A stretch of DNA of 64,000 nt from an uncultured Lachnospiraceae bacterium. GTDB taxonomy: Bacteria > Bacillota > Clostridia > Lachnospirales > Lachnospiraceae. Below are positions 26,908 through 35,469 of this stretch, piece by piece. Location of the stretch: the NCBI GenBank assembly GCA_947305245.1, contig CAMZDG010000002.1, forward strand, positions 124,001 to 188,000, given 5' to 3'. The translations under genes and the position numbers were made by a program. The notes beneath the pieces are model-generated. The model was not told where the DNA came from and did not search any database. It saw only the letters and a list, made by a program, of their open reading frames with translations. How positions within the stretch are numbered: position 1 is the first letter of the stretch; the number at the start of each line of letters is the position of its first letter.

Positions 26908-27085
26908 CCAAACCTCCTGTTTTTTCTTTTCCCCTGCTCAATGCAGGGACTTTTGTTCCTCTTTCTTTTGCCGGCAAGTATGATTATATCAATTTTTAAA
27001 AAAATTACTAGACTTTTTCTTTCTATTGTGTTAGAGTATGTAATGTACTAGTGCCTGGCGAAAGGAAGCTTCGAAAGGCATTTTT
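26908..27085. other. AT-rich intergenic region upstream of helD
   Basis: Minus strand contains TATAAT (around 26983-26988) without a good -35. Plus strand carries a small hairpin TGCCT...AGGCA followed by T7 near 27050-27092. No gene is seen. Confidence 0.4.
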
Positions 27086-27805
27086 TTATTTAAAAAATTC
27101 ATGTCCCCCATGCTGAAATAACAAGGTCAGATTCTGGTCGAACCATTGCATACTCTTCGGATTCGCATGTTTTCTCGCGGCGAAATATAACGCGCCGTCC
27201 GAGAGATCCTCTCCCCGAAGCGCCCTTTGCGCGGCATCCTTGGATTCCTGACTCACCGTCACGGCCTCATACCTCCCGTTAGCCACCGGGGAAAACTGCG
27301 TGACGCCGTTCGACTTTTGAAAAACAACTTCCGTGATCGTGTTCGGAAAGCTTTCATCCCGCACGCGGTTTAGTACCACGTTGGCCACGAGCAGCTTTCC
27401 GTCTGCATCCTCCCCGCCTGCTTCCGCTTCGATGATCCTCTCGAGCACGCGGATCTCTTCTTCCGAATATCGGATGGTTTCATCGCCTTCCTTTTCATAT
27501 TGGGGCGCCTTCGGTTCCGATTTCTCCCTAACCTGATCTGTCGCCGTTTCCTCTGCTTCTTCTTTGGTAATGGAATCCGCCACTTTTAAGGCGAAACGAT
27601 AGGGAAGCAAATTTTTCCCGGCGGCAGACGTCGTCTCCCTCGCAGATCCTTTAGAAAGAGTTTTCAGCTTAATCTCCGCCTTTTTTCTCGCAGGTTCCCG
27701 GGCAGGTTCCTTGGAACAAATTCCCTGAAATCCCATCAGAAGAAATATCGTACCAAGAAGGAATAAATAGAAAAGTACCGTCACGCGAAATGATTTCTTA
27801 AACAT
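27086..27805 (-). CDS. SleB/CwlJ-type cell wall hydrolase, membrane anchored
   Basis: A 239-residue protein. A signal-anchor helix (VTVLFYLFLLGTIFLLMGF) is followed by a basic and Glu-rich linker and a C-terminal Hydrolase_2 domain: ERIIEAEAGGEDADGKLLVANVVLNRV, the FPNTITEVVFQ block and GVTQFSPVANGRYE. The first Glu of EAEAG is the expected catalytic acid of this lytic transglycosylase-like family, used in spore cortex or vegetative wall turnover. The ATG at 27805 has GGAGGG upstream. It stands alone behind the Rnf operon. Confidence 0.9.
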   Translation of the reverse strand: MFKKSFRVTVLFYLFLLGTIFLLMGFQGICSKEPAREPARKKAEIKLKTLSKGSARETTSAAGKNLLPYRFALKVADSITKEEAEETATDQVREKSEPKAPQYEKEGDETIRYSEEEIRVLERIIEAEAGGEDADGKLLVANVVLNRVRDESFPNTITEVVFQKSNGVTQFSPVANGRYEAVTVSQESKDAAQRALRGEDLSDGALYFAARKHANPKSMQWFDQNLTLLFQHGGHEFFK

Positions 27806-27906
27806 GAAAAACCCTCCCTCAAACCGTCCTGAGTACAAGCCCTAAAACAGTTTATGAGGAAGGGTATTTTCTTATGCAAAAAACTCTTATGTCTGCAAAA
27901 ATCGAC

Positions 27907-28710
27907 CTATGCTTTGAAACTGATAATTGCCTTCTTCGGACATTTTTCCTTGCATGCGCCGCAGGAAACACATTTTTCCTGATCGATGGAGGCGCAGAAG
28001 TTCTCCACCTTGACTGCCGAAGCAGGGCAATTCTTCATGCAGATCCCGCAGCCGATACAGCCCACTTCGCAGGCCTTTATGGTGGCAGGTCCGCGGTCCG
28101 TGTTCATGCATTGAACGGCGTACTGCGCGTCATAGGGGATCAGGCTGATCAAATGCTTCGGACATACGGCAACACATTTGCCACAGGCCTTACACTTCTC
28201 CCGGTCCACGACGGCAATCCCATTTTTCACCTCAATGGCATCGAAGGGACATTCCTTCACACAGGTTCCATATCCAAGACATCCCTGCGCGCAAGTCTTC
28301 GGCCCGCCTGCAGGAACGAAATTCATAATACGGCAATCCTTGGCACCGTCATATTGGTAATTGGTCTTTGCCTTATCACAGTCGCCCTGGCAGTGCACGA
28401 AGGCGACCATTCTTTTCCCGCTCTGGGCCTCCACGCCCATGATCTTACCGATCTCCTTTGCGACAGCCTCACCGCCTACGGGGCAGGCATTCACGGGAGC
28501 CTCTCCCTTTGCGATGGCAGCTGCAAGTCCAAAGCAGCCGGCGAATCCGCATCCGCCGCAATTATTCCCGGGAAGCGCCGCAAGCACGGCCTCTTCCTTC
28601 TCATCCACCTCTACACGAAACTTGATCCCCGCCATGCCAAGGAACAATCCGATCAGGATGCCGATCGCAGCAACGATCCCGGCTGCAATGAGTATGCTAG
28701 TTATGTTCAT
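27907..28710 (-). CDS. rnfB: Rnf complex subunit B, polyferredoxin
   Basis: Cytoplasm-facing iron-sulfur subunit that takes electrons from reduced ferredoxin. The 267 residues start with one membrane helix (ILIAAGIVAAIGILIGLFLG). The Fe4 motif LPGNNCGGCGFAGCFG with its later cysteines follows, and then four CxxCxxCxxxCP-type clusters in the C-terminal half. The start at 28710 (MNITSIL) fits the family; the longer frame does not. It is the last gene of rnfCDGEAB, 16 bp after rnfA. Confidence 0.97.
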   Translation of the reverse strand: MNITSILIAAGIVAAIGILIGLFLGMAGIKFRVEVDEKEEAVLAALPGNNCGGCGFAGCFGLAAAIAKGEAPVNACPVGGEAVAKEIGKIMGVEAQSGKRMVAFVHCQGDCDKAKTNYQYDGAKDCRIMNFVPAGGPKTCAQGCLGYGTCVKECPFDAIEVKNGIAVVDREKCKACGKCVAVCPKHLISLIPYDAQYAVQCMNTDRGPATIKACEVGCIGCGICMKNCPASAVKVENFCASIDQEKCVSCGACKEKCPKKAIISFKA

Positions 28711-28726
28711 CTTTCCATCCTCCGAT

Positions 28727-29311
28727 CTACAGAAGTCCCGAGAAGCCGCAGAATGCAATGGCCATCAGTCCCGCCGTAAGAAGCACCATGGGCATGCCCT
28801 TGAAGCTTTCCGGCACGTCATTATAAGCCGTCTTCTCGCGAATGCCGGCCAGAATGATAATGGCAATGGTAAATCCGACTGCCGTCGCAAATCCATTGAC
28901 AATGCCGGTCAGAATTCCATATTCCTTCTGCACGTTGGTAAGAGCCACGCCGAGTACGGCACAGTTGGTCGTGATCAGGGGCAGATATACGCCCAGCGCC
29001 TGATACAGCCCCGGGGAGGTCTTCTTTAAGAACATTTCCACGAATTGCACCAACGCTGCGATGACTAGGATAAATACGATCGTCTGCAAATATTCAATGC
29101 CAAGCGGCACCAGTAAGAATTTGTAGATCAGACCTGCAACGGCGCTGGCCAGGGTGATGACAAAGATCACGGCAACGCCCATGCTGGAGGCCGTTTTCAC
29201 TTTCTTGGAAACGCCAAGGAACGGGCACAGGCCCAGGAACTGGCTGAGCACCACGTTGCTCACCAGGGAGGACGCGATCAATAAAATGAACAAGTCTTTT
29301 ATGCTAGCCAT
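28727..29311 (-). CDS. rnfA: Rnf complex subunit A
   Basis: A 194-residue integral membrane subunit with six hydrophobic segments and the half-channel pattern SNVVLSQFLGLCPFLGVSK, whose cysteine belongs to the shared membrane iron centre with RnfE. Also visible are LGVYLPLITTNCAVLGVAL and the second conserved cysteine there. It overlaps the end of rnfE by 8 bp, indicating translational coupling. Confidence 0.97.
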   Translation of the reverse strand: MASIKDLFILLIASSLVSNVVLSQFLGLCPFLGVSKKVKTASSMGVAVIFVITLASAVAGLIYKFLLVPLGIEYLQTIVFILVIAALVQFVEMFLKKTSPGLYQALGVYLPLITTNCAVLGVALTNVQKEYGILTGIVNGFATAVGFTIAIIILAGIREKTAYNDVPESFKGMPMVLLTAGLMAIAFCGFSGLL

Positions 29312-30401
29312 TCTTCTTATCCTCCTTTTCCTTAAGCTTTTCCACTCTTTGCCGCTTTGCCTCTTCCTTGATCTCGCGGAAGGACTTCTCCGGTTTTTCC
29401 CCTATTTCTTCGGTCTTTTCTTCTTTCCTGGCGAAAGCATTTTCAGACTTTTTTTCAGCGGTCACTGTCTCTTTTTCCGCCTTTTCTTCCGGCTTTGTTT
29501 CAACACGTTCCGTTTTCTTCTCTTCTGGTTTTGCCGGGGCGCTCTCCGGTTTCGTCTCTTCCTGCTTTGCCGGGGCGCTCTCTGGTTTCGTCTCTTCCTG
29601 CTTTGCCGGGGCACTCTCTGGTTTCTTTTCTGCCTTCTCAGGTTTCTTTTCTGCCTTCTCTTCCGTCTTCTTTGCCGTAGCCGTGTTGTCATAGAAGCGC
29701 TTTGCGCATCCCTTATCATTACAGTTCATGCAATCTTCATTGCAACCGGACTGGATCTTGTCGGCCTTCTCCTTCTTTCCGGCCTTCGTCAGGCGAATGC
29801 GGACGTAGTTTTGAAACGCCGTCAGCGCGGCCAGCACAAAGAAGGCACCAGGAGCAAGCACAAAGATGTTGATGGGCACGTAAGAAGCAGGCATCACGGA
29901 CTGATCAAAGATCTTTCCTGCGCCAAGGAGCTCTCTCACGGCGCCAATACAGGTCAGCGCAAAGGAAAATCCAAGTCCCATGCCAAGGCCGTCAAAGAAG
30001 GACGCGATCGGTCCGTTCGAATAGGCATATGCCTCCGCGCGGCCAAGGATGATACAGTTCACGACGATCAGCGGGATGTAAATGCCAAGCGCCGCATTGA
30101 TCGCAGGCAGATATGCCTCCATGAGGAATTGAACCACGGTCACAAAGGTTGCGATGATCACGATAAATGCCGGAATTCGAACTCTGTTCGGGATGACTTT
30201 CCGGAGCAGGGATATGATCAGATTACTCATCATGAGCACGGCTGTCGTCGCAAGGCCCATGCCAAGTCCGTTCAGCGCGGAGGTCGTCACGGCAAGCGTG
30301 GGACACATACCCAGCATCAGCACAAAGGTAGGATTCTCCTTGATCAGTCCATTGGCAAGGCGCTCCAACGGGGAATCTGCTTTCTTCTTCAGATCACTCA
30401 T
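29304..30401 (-). CDS. rnfE: Rnf complex subunit E with a Cys-rich and repetitive C-terminal extension
   Basis: The first 205 residues are a normal RnfE: NPTFVLMLGMCPTLAVTTSA, LGIYIPLIVVNCIILGRAEA with the conserved cysteines, and six membrane helices. About 160 extra residues follow. They begin with a cysteine cluster GCNEDCMNCNDKGCAKRF and continue as a Lys/Glu/Pro/Ala-rich tail with KPESAPAKQEET repeated three times. Ordinary RnfE ends near 200-215. The tail should be cytoplasmic; the cysteines could bind metal or a cluster. Start at 30401 (MSDLKKKADS) with GGGAGGTG upstream; it overlaps rnfG by 8 bp. Confidence 0.95.
   Translation of the reverse strand: MSDLKKKADSPLERLANGLIKENPTFVLMLGMCPTLAVTTSALNGLGMGLATTAVLMMSNLIISLLRKVIPNRVRIPAFIVIIATFVTVVQFLMEAYLPAINAALGIYIPLIVVNCIILGRAEAYAYSNGPIASFFDGLGMGLGFSFALTCIGAVRELLGAGKIFDQSVMPASYVPINIFVLAPGAFFVLAALTAFQNYVRIRLTKAGKKEKADKIQSGCNEDCMNCNDKGCAKRFYDNTATAKKTEEKAEKKPEKAEKKPESAPAKQEETKPESAPAKQEETKPESAPAKPEEKKTERVETKPEEKAEKETVTAEKKSENAFARKEEKTEEIGEKPEKSFREIKEEAKRQRVEKLKEKEDKKNG
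29530..29625 (-). repeat. 36-bp tandem repeat in the rnfE tail
   Basis: Two full 36-bp copies (29530-29565, 29566-29601) and a partial third (to 29625), nearly identical, encoding 12-residue units in frame. Confidence 0.9.
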
Positions 30402-31068
30402 TGTATTCACCTCCCAACTCCTGCGCCATCCGAAGCGCACCATTGACCGCATTCGTCACGGCCTTGGTAGTGATGGTCGCACCACTGATGGCATCGATTT
30501 CATTTTCCTGCGTCGCGCCATTTTTCGTATAAACGATCTCGGTCACGGCTTTCTGATGCAACTGCGGAACCAATACCTCTTCCGCACGCATGCCAAGTCC
30601 GGGCGTCTCAGAGATGGAAAGGATCGATACGTCATTTAAGACGCCGTCTCTCGTCACGCCCACGTATAATACGATATTTCCGCCATACCCTTCCGACGAA
30701 GTAACTTCGATCACCTTGCCTAAAGGCTCCCCATTGGTCCCAAGCGCATTGAACACCGCGCCAATGGATACTCCAAGCTTTGCCAGATCTGCCTCTAAGA
30801 CAGGGCTTGGAGCTTCGTCAACCTTCTGGAACGTCACGTTCGCTTCATTAGAAAAAACTGCCTTACATGCATTCTGCACGGCGAGTTCCTTCTGAACGCG
30901 GATGGGCTCCTTGGTCAGTTCATGAACGAAACCGAGAAGCAATCCGGAGATCAAGGTGATCACGGTCAGGATCAGCGCTTCCTTCAGCATCACGTTCAGA
31001 TCAGTGTTTTTCTCCTGCTTTCCTACTTCCGTGACTTCTGCAGAATTCATTTCTTTCGTCTCAGCCAT
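30394..31068 (-). CDS. rnfG: Rnf complex subunit G, covalent flavin subunit
   Basis: A 224-residue subunit with one N-terminal membrane helix (ALILTVITLISGLLLGFVHE) and an outside FMN-binding domain. The flavinylation site is SGATITTKAVTNAVNGAL, with the acceptor threonine in the S/TGATxT pattern. GYGGNIVLYVGVTRDG and SETPGLGMRAE are the other family blocks. It overlaps rnfD upstream and rnfE downstream by 8 bp each. Confidence 0.97.
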   Translation of the reverse strand: MAETKEMNSAEVTEVGKQEKNTDLNVMLKEALILTVITLISGLLLGFVHELTKEPIRVQKELAVQNACKAVFSNEANVTFQKVDEAPSPVLEADLAKLGVSIGAVFNALGTNGEPLGKVIEVTSSEGYGGNIVLYVGVTRDGVLNDVSILSISETPGLGMRAEEVLVPQLHQKAVTEIVYTKNGATQENEIDAISGATITTKAVTNAVNGALRMAQELGGEYNE

Positions 31069-32014
31069 TGCGCTTCACCCCCTTTCCTCCAAAAGGAACG
31101 GGTCTGGTATACTTTTCGATCAGCGGCACCAGAAGGTTGCCGAGCACGATCGCAAAGGATACACCCTCTGCGCCGGGCCCCAAGAATCGAAAGACACCTG
31201 TCATAATGCCGAGGAATATGCCGTAAACATATTGTCCCTTCACGGTGATCGGCCTGGTCACGTAGTCGGTTGCCATAAAGAAGGCACCCAGCATCAGGCC
31301 GCCGCCTGCCAGCTGTGCGGAAATATAAGCAGGCTCAAATCCGTGCCCGCCAAACAAGACGGTAAAGATGGCAAAGGATACGATATAGCTGCCCGGCACG
31401 CGAAGATCGATGACGCCTGCAAGAAGCAGGATGCAGGCACCGATCACGATGGCCAAGGTGGAAGTCTCACCAATGGTTCCGGTGGTCTTACCAAGGATCA
31501 TGTCCATGACGTTCACGCTCTCGCCGACCTTGATCAGTGCCAGCGGCGTTGCACCTGTATAAGCATCCAGCGCACCTTCTCCCGTGCTGATAAAATTCGT
31601 CATCTGCCGCGGGAACGAGATCACGAGGAAGCACCTTGCCGCCAACGCGGGATTCATGAAATTCTGGCCAAGGCCGCCGAACAGACACTTGACCACAAGA
31701 ATGGCAAAGACGCTGCCGAGCGCAGCCATCCAAAGCGGCACGGTCACGGGAAGATTCATTCCGAGCAGAAGTCCCGTCACCACTGCGGAAAGATCCGTGA
31801 TCGTCATTTTCTTCTTATAGAGTCCAAAAAGGAACTCCGTCAAAACGGCCGATGCAACGCTGACAAGAAGCACCAGCGCGGCGCGAAGGCCAAAATTATA
31901 GATTCCAAACCCTGCAGCAGGAAGCAGCGCGATGACCACCAGAGTCATGATACTGGAGGTGGACGACGCTGAGCGAACGTGAGGATTGGATGATACGTGA
32001 TACTGTGTACTCAT
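31061..32014 (-). CDS. rnfD: Rnf complex subunit D
   Basis: A 317-residue membrane subunit with about nine helices. It carries the covalent FMN motif DAYTGATPLAL, where the threonine after GA is the attachment residue, and starts with SSNPHVRSASSTSSIMTLV. In Rnf it forms part of the ion path between RnfC/B and RnfG. It lies 13 bp after rnfC. Confidence 0.97.
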   Translation of the reverse strand: MSTQYHVSSNPHVRSASSTSSIMTLVVIALLPAAGFGIYNFGLRAALVLLVSVASAVLTEFLFGLYKKKMTITDLSAVVTGLLLGMNLPVTVPLWMAALGSVFAILVVKCLFGGLGQNFMNPALAARCFLVISFPRQMTNFISTGEGALDAYTGATPLALIKVGESVNVMDMILGKTTGTIGETSTLAIVIGACILLLAGVIDLRVPGSYIVSFAIFTVLFGGHGFEPAYISAQLAGGGLMLGAFFMATDYVTRPITVKGQYVYGIFLGIMTGVFRFLGPGAEGVSFAIVLGNLLVPLIEKYTRPVPFGGKGVKRNG

Positions 32015-32027
32015 TTCGCCTTCCCTC

Positions 32028-33344
32028 CTACTTTTTTCTCTTTGCGAGCTGGATCTTTCGCATGGACTTGATCTCCTGCGTCAGCGGACGCTTTGCGGGA
32101 CAGATAAAGCTACAGCACCCGCACTCACAGCATTCCATGCCATGTAATTCCAAGAAAGTCTCTTCATCAAAGTGCTCCGCCGCATCCGCCAGCTTGCTTG
32201 GCATCACGCGGCCGGGACATACCTCCAGGCATCTTCCGCAATTGATGCAGGGCCCGGGCTCCATGGCAGAAACCTCATCCTTCGTAAGGGCAAGGAGCGC
32301 CGTGGAGGTCTTCGTCACCGGAATGTCCGTGCTAAAGATGGCAACGCCCATCATGGGACCGCCGCAGATCATCTTCTCGGGCGTTTCCTTAAAGCCACCG
32401 GCGATCTCTAAGATCTCCGAGTAACTCATGCCCGTCGGCACCTTATAATTTCTGGGATGCTTCATTGCGTCGCCCGTCAGGGTCACAATGCGCTCCATGA
32501 GCGGCTTGCCTTCGATGACGGCTCTCTCCACTGCCACGATCGTGTCCACGTTATTTACGATACAACCGACGTCTGCCGGCAACATGGACGAATTGATCTG
32601 TCTCCCCGTCGTCGCGTAGATCAAAGACCTTTCACCGCCCTGCGGATATTTTGTCTGCAAAGCGCGAACGCTGATCCTGGTCTCATTCCTGGTCAGGTCC
32701 TTCAGTAGCTTAATGCAATCCGGCTTATTGTCTTCGACTGCAATGATCCCCTGCGCTTTATCAAACAGGCTAAGAATGATCTTCAAGCCTGCCACAAGCT
32801 TCTCCGGTTCTTCGATCATTCTGCGATAGTCACTGGTCAGATATGGCTCGCACTCCGCGCAGTTTGCGATCACGTACTCGATCTTCTCAGGATTCTTGGG
32901 GGACAGCTTGACATGTGTCGGAAAGCCCGCGCCGCCCATGCCAACGATCCCGGCCTCCCGAATATATGCAAGAATGTCTTCCTTGGACAGTTTTTCCACG
33001 TCCTCGGGCGGACAATATTGCATTTCCAGGTCCTTCTCGTCATTCTCGATCACAATGCTCATCACCATGTCACCGGAAGCAACGCGCCTTGGCTCAATGG
33101 CCTTCACGGTACCGGAGACGGAGGAATGGATATTTGCTGACACAAAAGATCCTGCCTCCGCGATCTTCTGTCCGCGGTAAACATAATCTCCCTTTTGCAC
33201 CAGAGGCTTTGCGGGAGCGCCGATATGCTGACTCAGCGGAAATACTAATACAGGGCCGGCCTTCAATTCCACAATGGGCTTATCCTTTGACAGATCCTTG
33301 CCGTCATAGGGATGAATGCCGCCCTGAAAGGTTAGCTTTGCCAT
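32028..33344 (-). CDS. rnfC: Rnf complex subunit C, NADH-binding
   Basis: A 438-residue cytoplasmic subunit that reduces NAD+ at the end of the electron path. The N-terminus KLTFQGGIHPYDGKDLSKDK is the family start. GMGGAGFPTHVKLSP is the NADH/FMN glycine loop. Two ferredoxin clusters near the C-terminus read CINCGRCLEVCP and CCECGCCSFICP. I chose the ATG at 33344 over 33389 by family start. It is the first gene of the Rnf operon. Confidence 0.97.
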   Translation of the reverse strand: MAKLTFQGGIHPYDGKDLSKDKPIVELKAGPVLVFPLSQHIGAPAKPLVQKGDYVYRGQKIAEAGSFVSANIHSSVSGTVKAIEPRRVASGDMVMSIVIENDEKDLEMQYCPPEDVEKLSKEDILAYIREAGIVGMGGAGFPTHVKLSPKNPEKIEYVIANCAECEPYLTSDYRRMIEEPEKLVAGLKIILSLFDKAQGIIAVEDNKPDCIKLLKDLTRNETRISVRALQTKYPQGGERSLIYATTGRQINSSMLPADVGCIVNNVDTIVAVERAVIEGKPLMERIVTLTGDAMKHPRNYKVPTGMSYSEILEIAGGFKETPEKMICGGPMMGVAIFSTDIPVTKTSTALLALTKDEVSAMEPGPCINCGRCLEVCPGRVMPSKLADAAEHFDEETFLELHGMECCECGCCSFICPAKRPLTQEIKSMRKIQLAKRKK

Positions 33345-33482
33345 GTTTGTCTCTTCTCCTTTCAGAGAGTCTTGTCTTACTTCTGCCACCTTTTACTATA
33401 CTATTTTTTTCAACAAAATACTACCTTTAAAATCGAATTTCTGTTATACTATAGAAAAGAATTTTCGCATGTGGGGGACAAC
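33345..33482. other. Divergent intergenic region rnfC / yprB-like
   Basis: AT-rich. Minus strand has TATAGT near 33397-33402; plus strand has TATACT near 33447-33452. Neither has a convincing -35, so promoters are likely here but not resolved. Confidence 0.4.
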
Positions 33483-34583
33483 GTGAAAATCATTGACAAA
33501 AGAATCGACAACTTTATTATGAAATATCCTCTCGAAAGGCTTTGTGCCCTTCACGAGGCACTGTTTCTCGACATCGAGACCACCGGCTTTACCGCAAGAT
33601 CTTCCTTCCTTTATCTCATTGGCTGTGCCTATTATGACGGCGTCAATTGGCATACGATCCAGTGGATGGCCGAGAATCCCTCGGAGCAGAAGGAGATCTT
33701 GGACGCATTCTTTGATTTCGCAAAGGATCGACGTTTTCTGATCCAGTTCAACGGCAATCAATTCGACATCCCATATCTGACGCAGAAATGCGCACAGCTC
33801 GAATTAAGTTATACGTTTGAAGGCTTCGACGGGGCAGACCTGTTCCGCCGCCTGTTCCCATACAAGTCCTTCCTAAGTCTCATGAACCTGAAACAAAAAA
33901 CGATAGAAACCTTCCTTTCCCTTGACCGTGAAGACGTGTTCACCGGTGGAGAGCTGGTGGCCTTCTATCAGGATTATATCAAGCATCCCACGCAGGAGAC
34001 CTTAAACGTCCTCCTTCTGCATAATGAAGAGGACTTAAAGGGCATGCTCGAGATCATGCCAATGCTCTCCTACTTTGACGCCTTTCATTATCCCCTGACT
34101 GCCAAGAGAGTTCAGGCAAACACTTACCGCGACGCGAATGGCAATCGCAAGATGGAGCTTATGATCCACGCCGGCCTTCCCTCTCCCGTCCCCGTGTCCG
34201 TGACCAGGTCCACGGACGGTTATTATGCGAAGCTGCTTGGGGAAGAGTTACTCCTTCGCGTTCCCGTGTATGAAGAGGAAATGAAGTATTTCTATTCGAA
34301 TTATAAGGATTATTATTATCTCCCCGAGGAAGACTGTGCCCTGCATAGGTCCGTCGCTTCCTTTGTGGATAAGGCTCACAGGGAGCCTGCAACGGCGCGC
34401 AACTGCTATACGCGGAAATTCTCCGCCTACCTGCAGGAATGGGATACCAGCTTTACGCCATTCTTCAAAAGGGATTATGATTCTCCGGAGCTTTTCTTTG
34501 AACTGACGGACGAGCTCAAGCAGGACCGAAACGCCTTCGCCGCCTATGCTTCCCTGGTGCTGCGTCACATTGCGAAGCCATAA
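33483..34583 (+). CDS. YprB-like RNase H-fold exonuclease
   Basis: A 366-residue protein of the YprB family (RNase_H_2). The DEDD-type active-site pieces are LFLDIETTGFTARSSFLYLI (DIE), IQFNGNQFDIPYL (the second Asp) and LLHNEEDLKGMLEIMP (the last Asp). The C-terminal half is a less conserved domain with many Tyr/Phe. I chose the GTG at 33483, which has GGGGGA 4 nt upstream; the frame upstream is rich in unlikely residues. It is monocistronic between rnfC (divergent) and cheR (convergent). Confidence 0.9.
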   Translation: MKIIDKRIDNFIMKYPLERLCALHEALFLDIETTGFTARSSFLYLIGCAYYDGVNWHTIQWMAENPSEQKEILDAFFDFAKDRRFLIQFNGNQFDIPYLTQKCAQLELSYTFEGFDGADLFRRLFPYKSFLSLMNLKQKTIETFLSLDREDVFTGGELVAFYQDYIKHPTQETLNVLLLHNEEDLKGMLEIMPMLSYFDAFHYPLTAKRVQANTYRDANGNRKMELMIHAGLPSPVPVSVTRSTDGYYAKLLGEELLLRVPVYEEEMKYFYSNYKDYYYLPEEDCALHRSVASFVDKAHREPATARNCYTRKFSAYLQEWDTSFTPFFKRDYDSPELFFELTDELKQDRNAFAAYASLVLRHIAKP

Positions 34584-34586
34584 AAT

Positions 34587-34616
34587 AACCCTTGGAAGTC
34601 ATCCTTCCAAGGGTTT
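34587..34616. terminator. Intrinsic terminator between convergent genes
   Basis: AACCCTTGGAAG, 5-nt loop, CTTCCAAGGGTT followed by TTCTTG. A 12-bp perfect stem; serves yprB on plus and probably cheR on minus. Confidence 0.85.
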
Positions 34617-34631
34617 TCTTGTTCTGCGATC

Positions 34632-35405
34632 CTATCTTTGATAAAAAAAGGAATTCATTCTTTGATAGCCGATCTCCTTGTAATCCATGATCTGTTCCGT
34701 GCTCCCGATGAAAAAGGTGCCGCCCGGCGTGAGGCACTGGTAAAAGCGTCGGAACAGTTCATCCTTCGTATCCTCAGTGAAATAGATCAGCACGTTGCGG
34801 CAAAGCACCAGATGGCAGTCGCGCGGATACGCATCCTTTAAGAGATCATGCTTCTGAAACGTCACGCGGCTCTTGATCAGATCACTGATCTTATAATTGG
34901 ATCCCACCTTCGTAAAGTATTTCTTCTTATACTCTTCCGGAACGTTTTCCACGCTCTTTTCCATATAGAGGCCGATCTTTGCCTTCTCGAGACACTGCCT
35001 GTCCAGATCCGTCGCCAGAATGTTGATCTGTGGAATGGCAATGTGCTTTGCAAGAAGCATCACAAGAGAATACGGCTCATCACCGGTGGAACAGGCTGCG
35101 CTCCAGATCTTTAGGTGACTTCCAAACTTCTTGACCAGATAGGGAAGCACCTCTCTGTCAAAAAATTCCCACTGCTCCGGATTGCGAAAGAATTCGGACA
35201 CGTTGATGGTCATATAGCTTAAGAATTCATCAAACAGCTCGCTTCTCTCCTTGAGGGCTATGATATACTTGTCATACCCTTCCAGACCCTTGTTTCGGAT
35301 CAGCGCATCAATCCGCCTTTTCATCTGGCGCTCTTTATAACAATTCAGGTCAATGGCGGTCAGCTTAAGGATTTCTTTTTTGAAATACTCATAATCATAA
35401 AACAT
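34632..35405 (-). CDS. cheR: CheR-type protein-glutamate methyltransferase
   Basis: A 257-residue SAM enzyme that methylates chemoreceptor glutamates. The helical N-domain (residues 1-70, with KERQMKRRIDALIRNKG) is followed by NVSEFFRNPEQW, the SAM loop IWSAACSTGDEPYSL, ILATDLDRQCLEKAKIG and LVLCRNVLIYFTED. All family motifs are intact. The ATG at 35405 has GGAGGA upstream. No other chemotaxis gene is near, so its receptors lie elsewhere or it serves another signalling protein. Confidence 0.95.
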   Translation of the reverse strand: MFYDYEYFKKEILKLTAIDLNCYKERQMKRRIDALIRNKGLEGYDKYIIALKERSELFDEFLSYMTINVSEFFRNPEQWEFFDREVLPYLVKKFGSHLKIWSAACSTGDEPYSLVMLLAKHIAIPQINILATDLDRQCLEKAKIGLYMEKSVENVPEEYKKKYFTKVGSNYKISDLIKSRVTFQKHDLLKDAYPRDCHLVLCRNVLIYFTEDTKDELFRRFYQCLTPGGTFFIGSTEQIMDYKEIGYQRMNSFFYQR

Positions 35406-35425
35406 AAAGGAATCCTCCGGAAACG

Positions 35426-35457
35426 AAAAAGAGCCGCCAAATCTCTGGCAGCTCTTT
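35426..35457 (-). terminator. Terminator behind the S1 gene
   Basis: Minus strand AAAGAGCTGCCA, 8-nt loop, GGCGGCTCTTTTTC. It separates the S1/IspH operon from cheR. Confidence 0.8.
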
Positions 35458-35469
35458 GGGTTTTTCAGA

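Noticed and set aside
27040..27095. Small RNA gene on the plus strand before helD
   Set aside because: A hairpin with a T7 run exists, but no matching promoter could be shown.
29462..29719. Arg/Lys-rich frame of 85 codons in the rnfE tail
   Set aside because: It is a frame-shifted reading of the repetitive rnfE tail, with no start signal of its own.
33372..33482. 37-residue N-terminal extension of the YprB-like protein
   Set aside because: Composition is aromatic and AT-driven, it overlaps the divergent promoter region, and the GTG at 33483 has GGGGGA before it.
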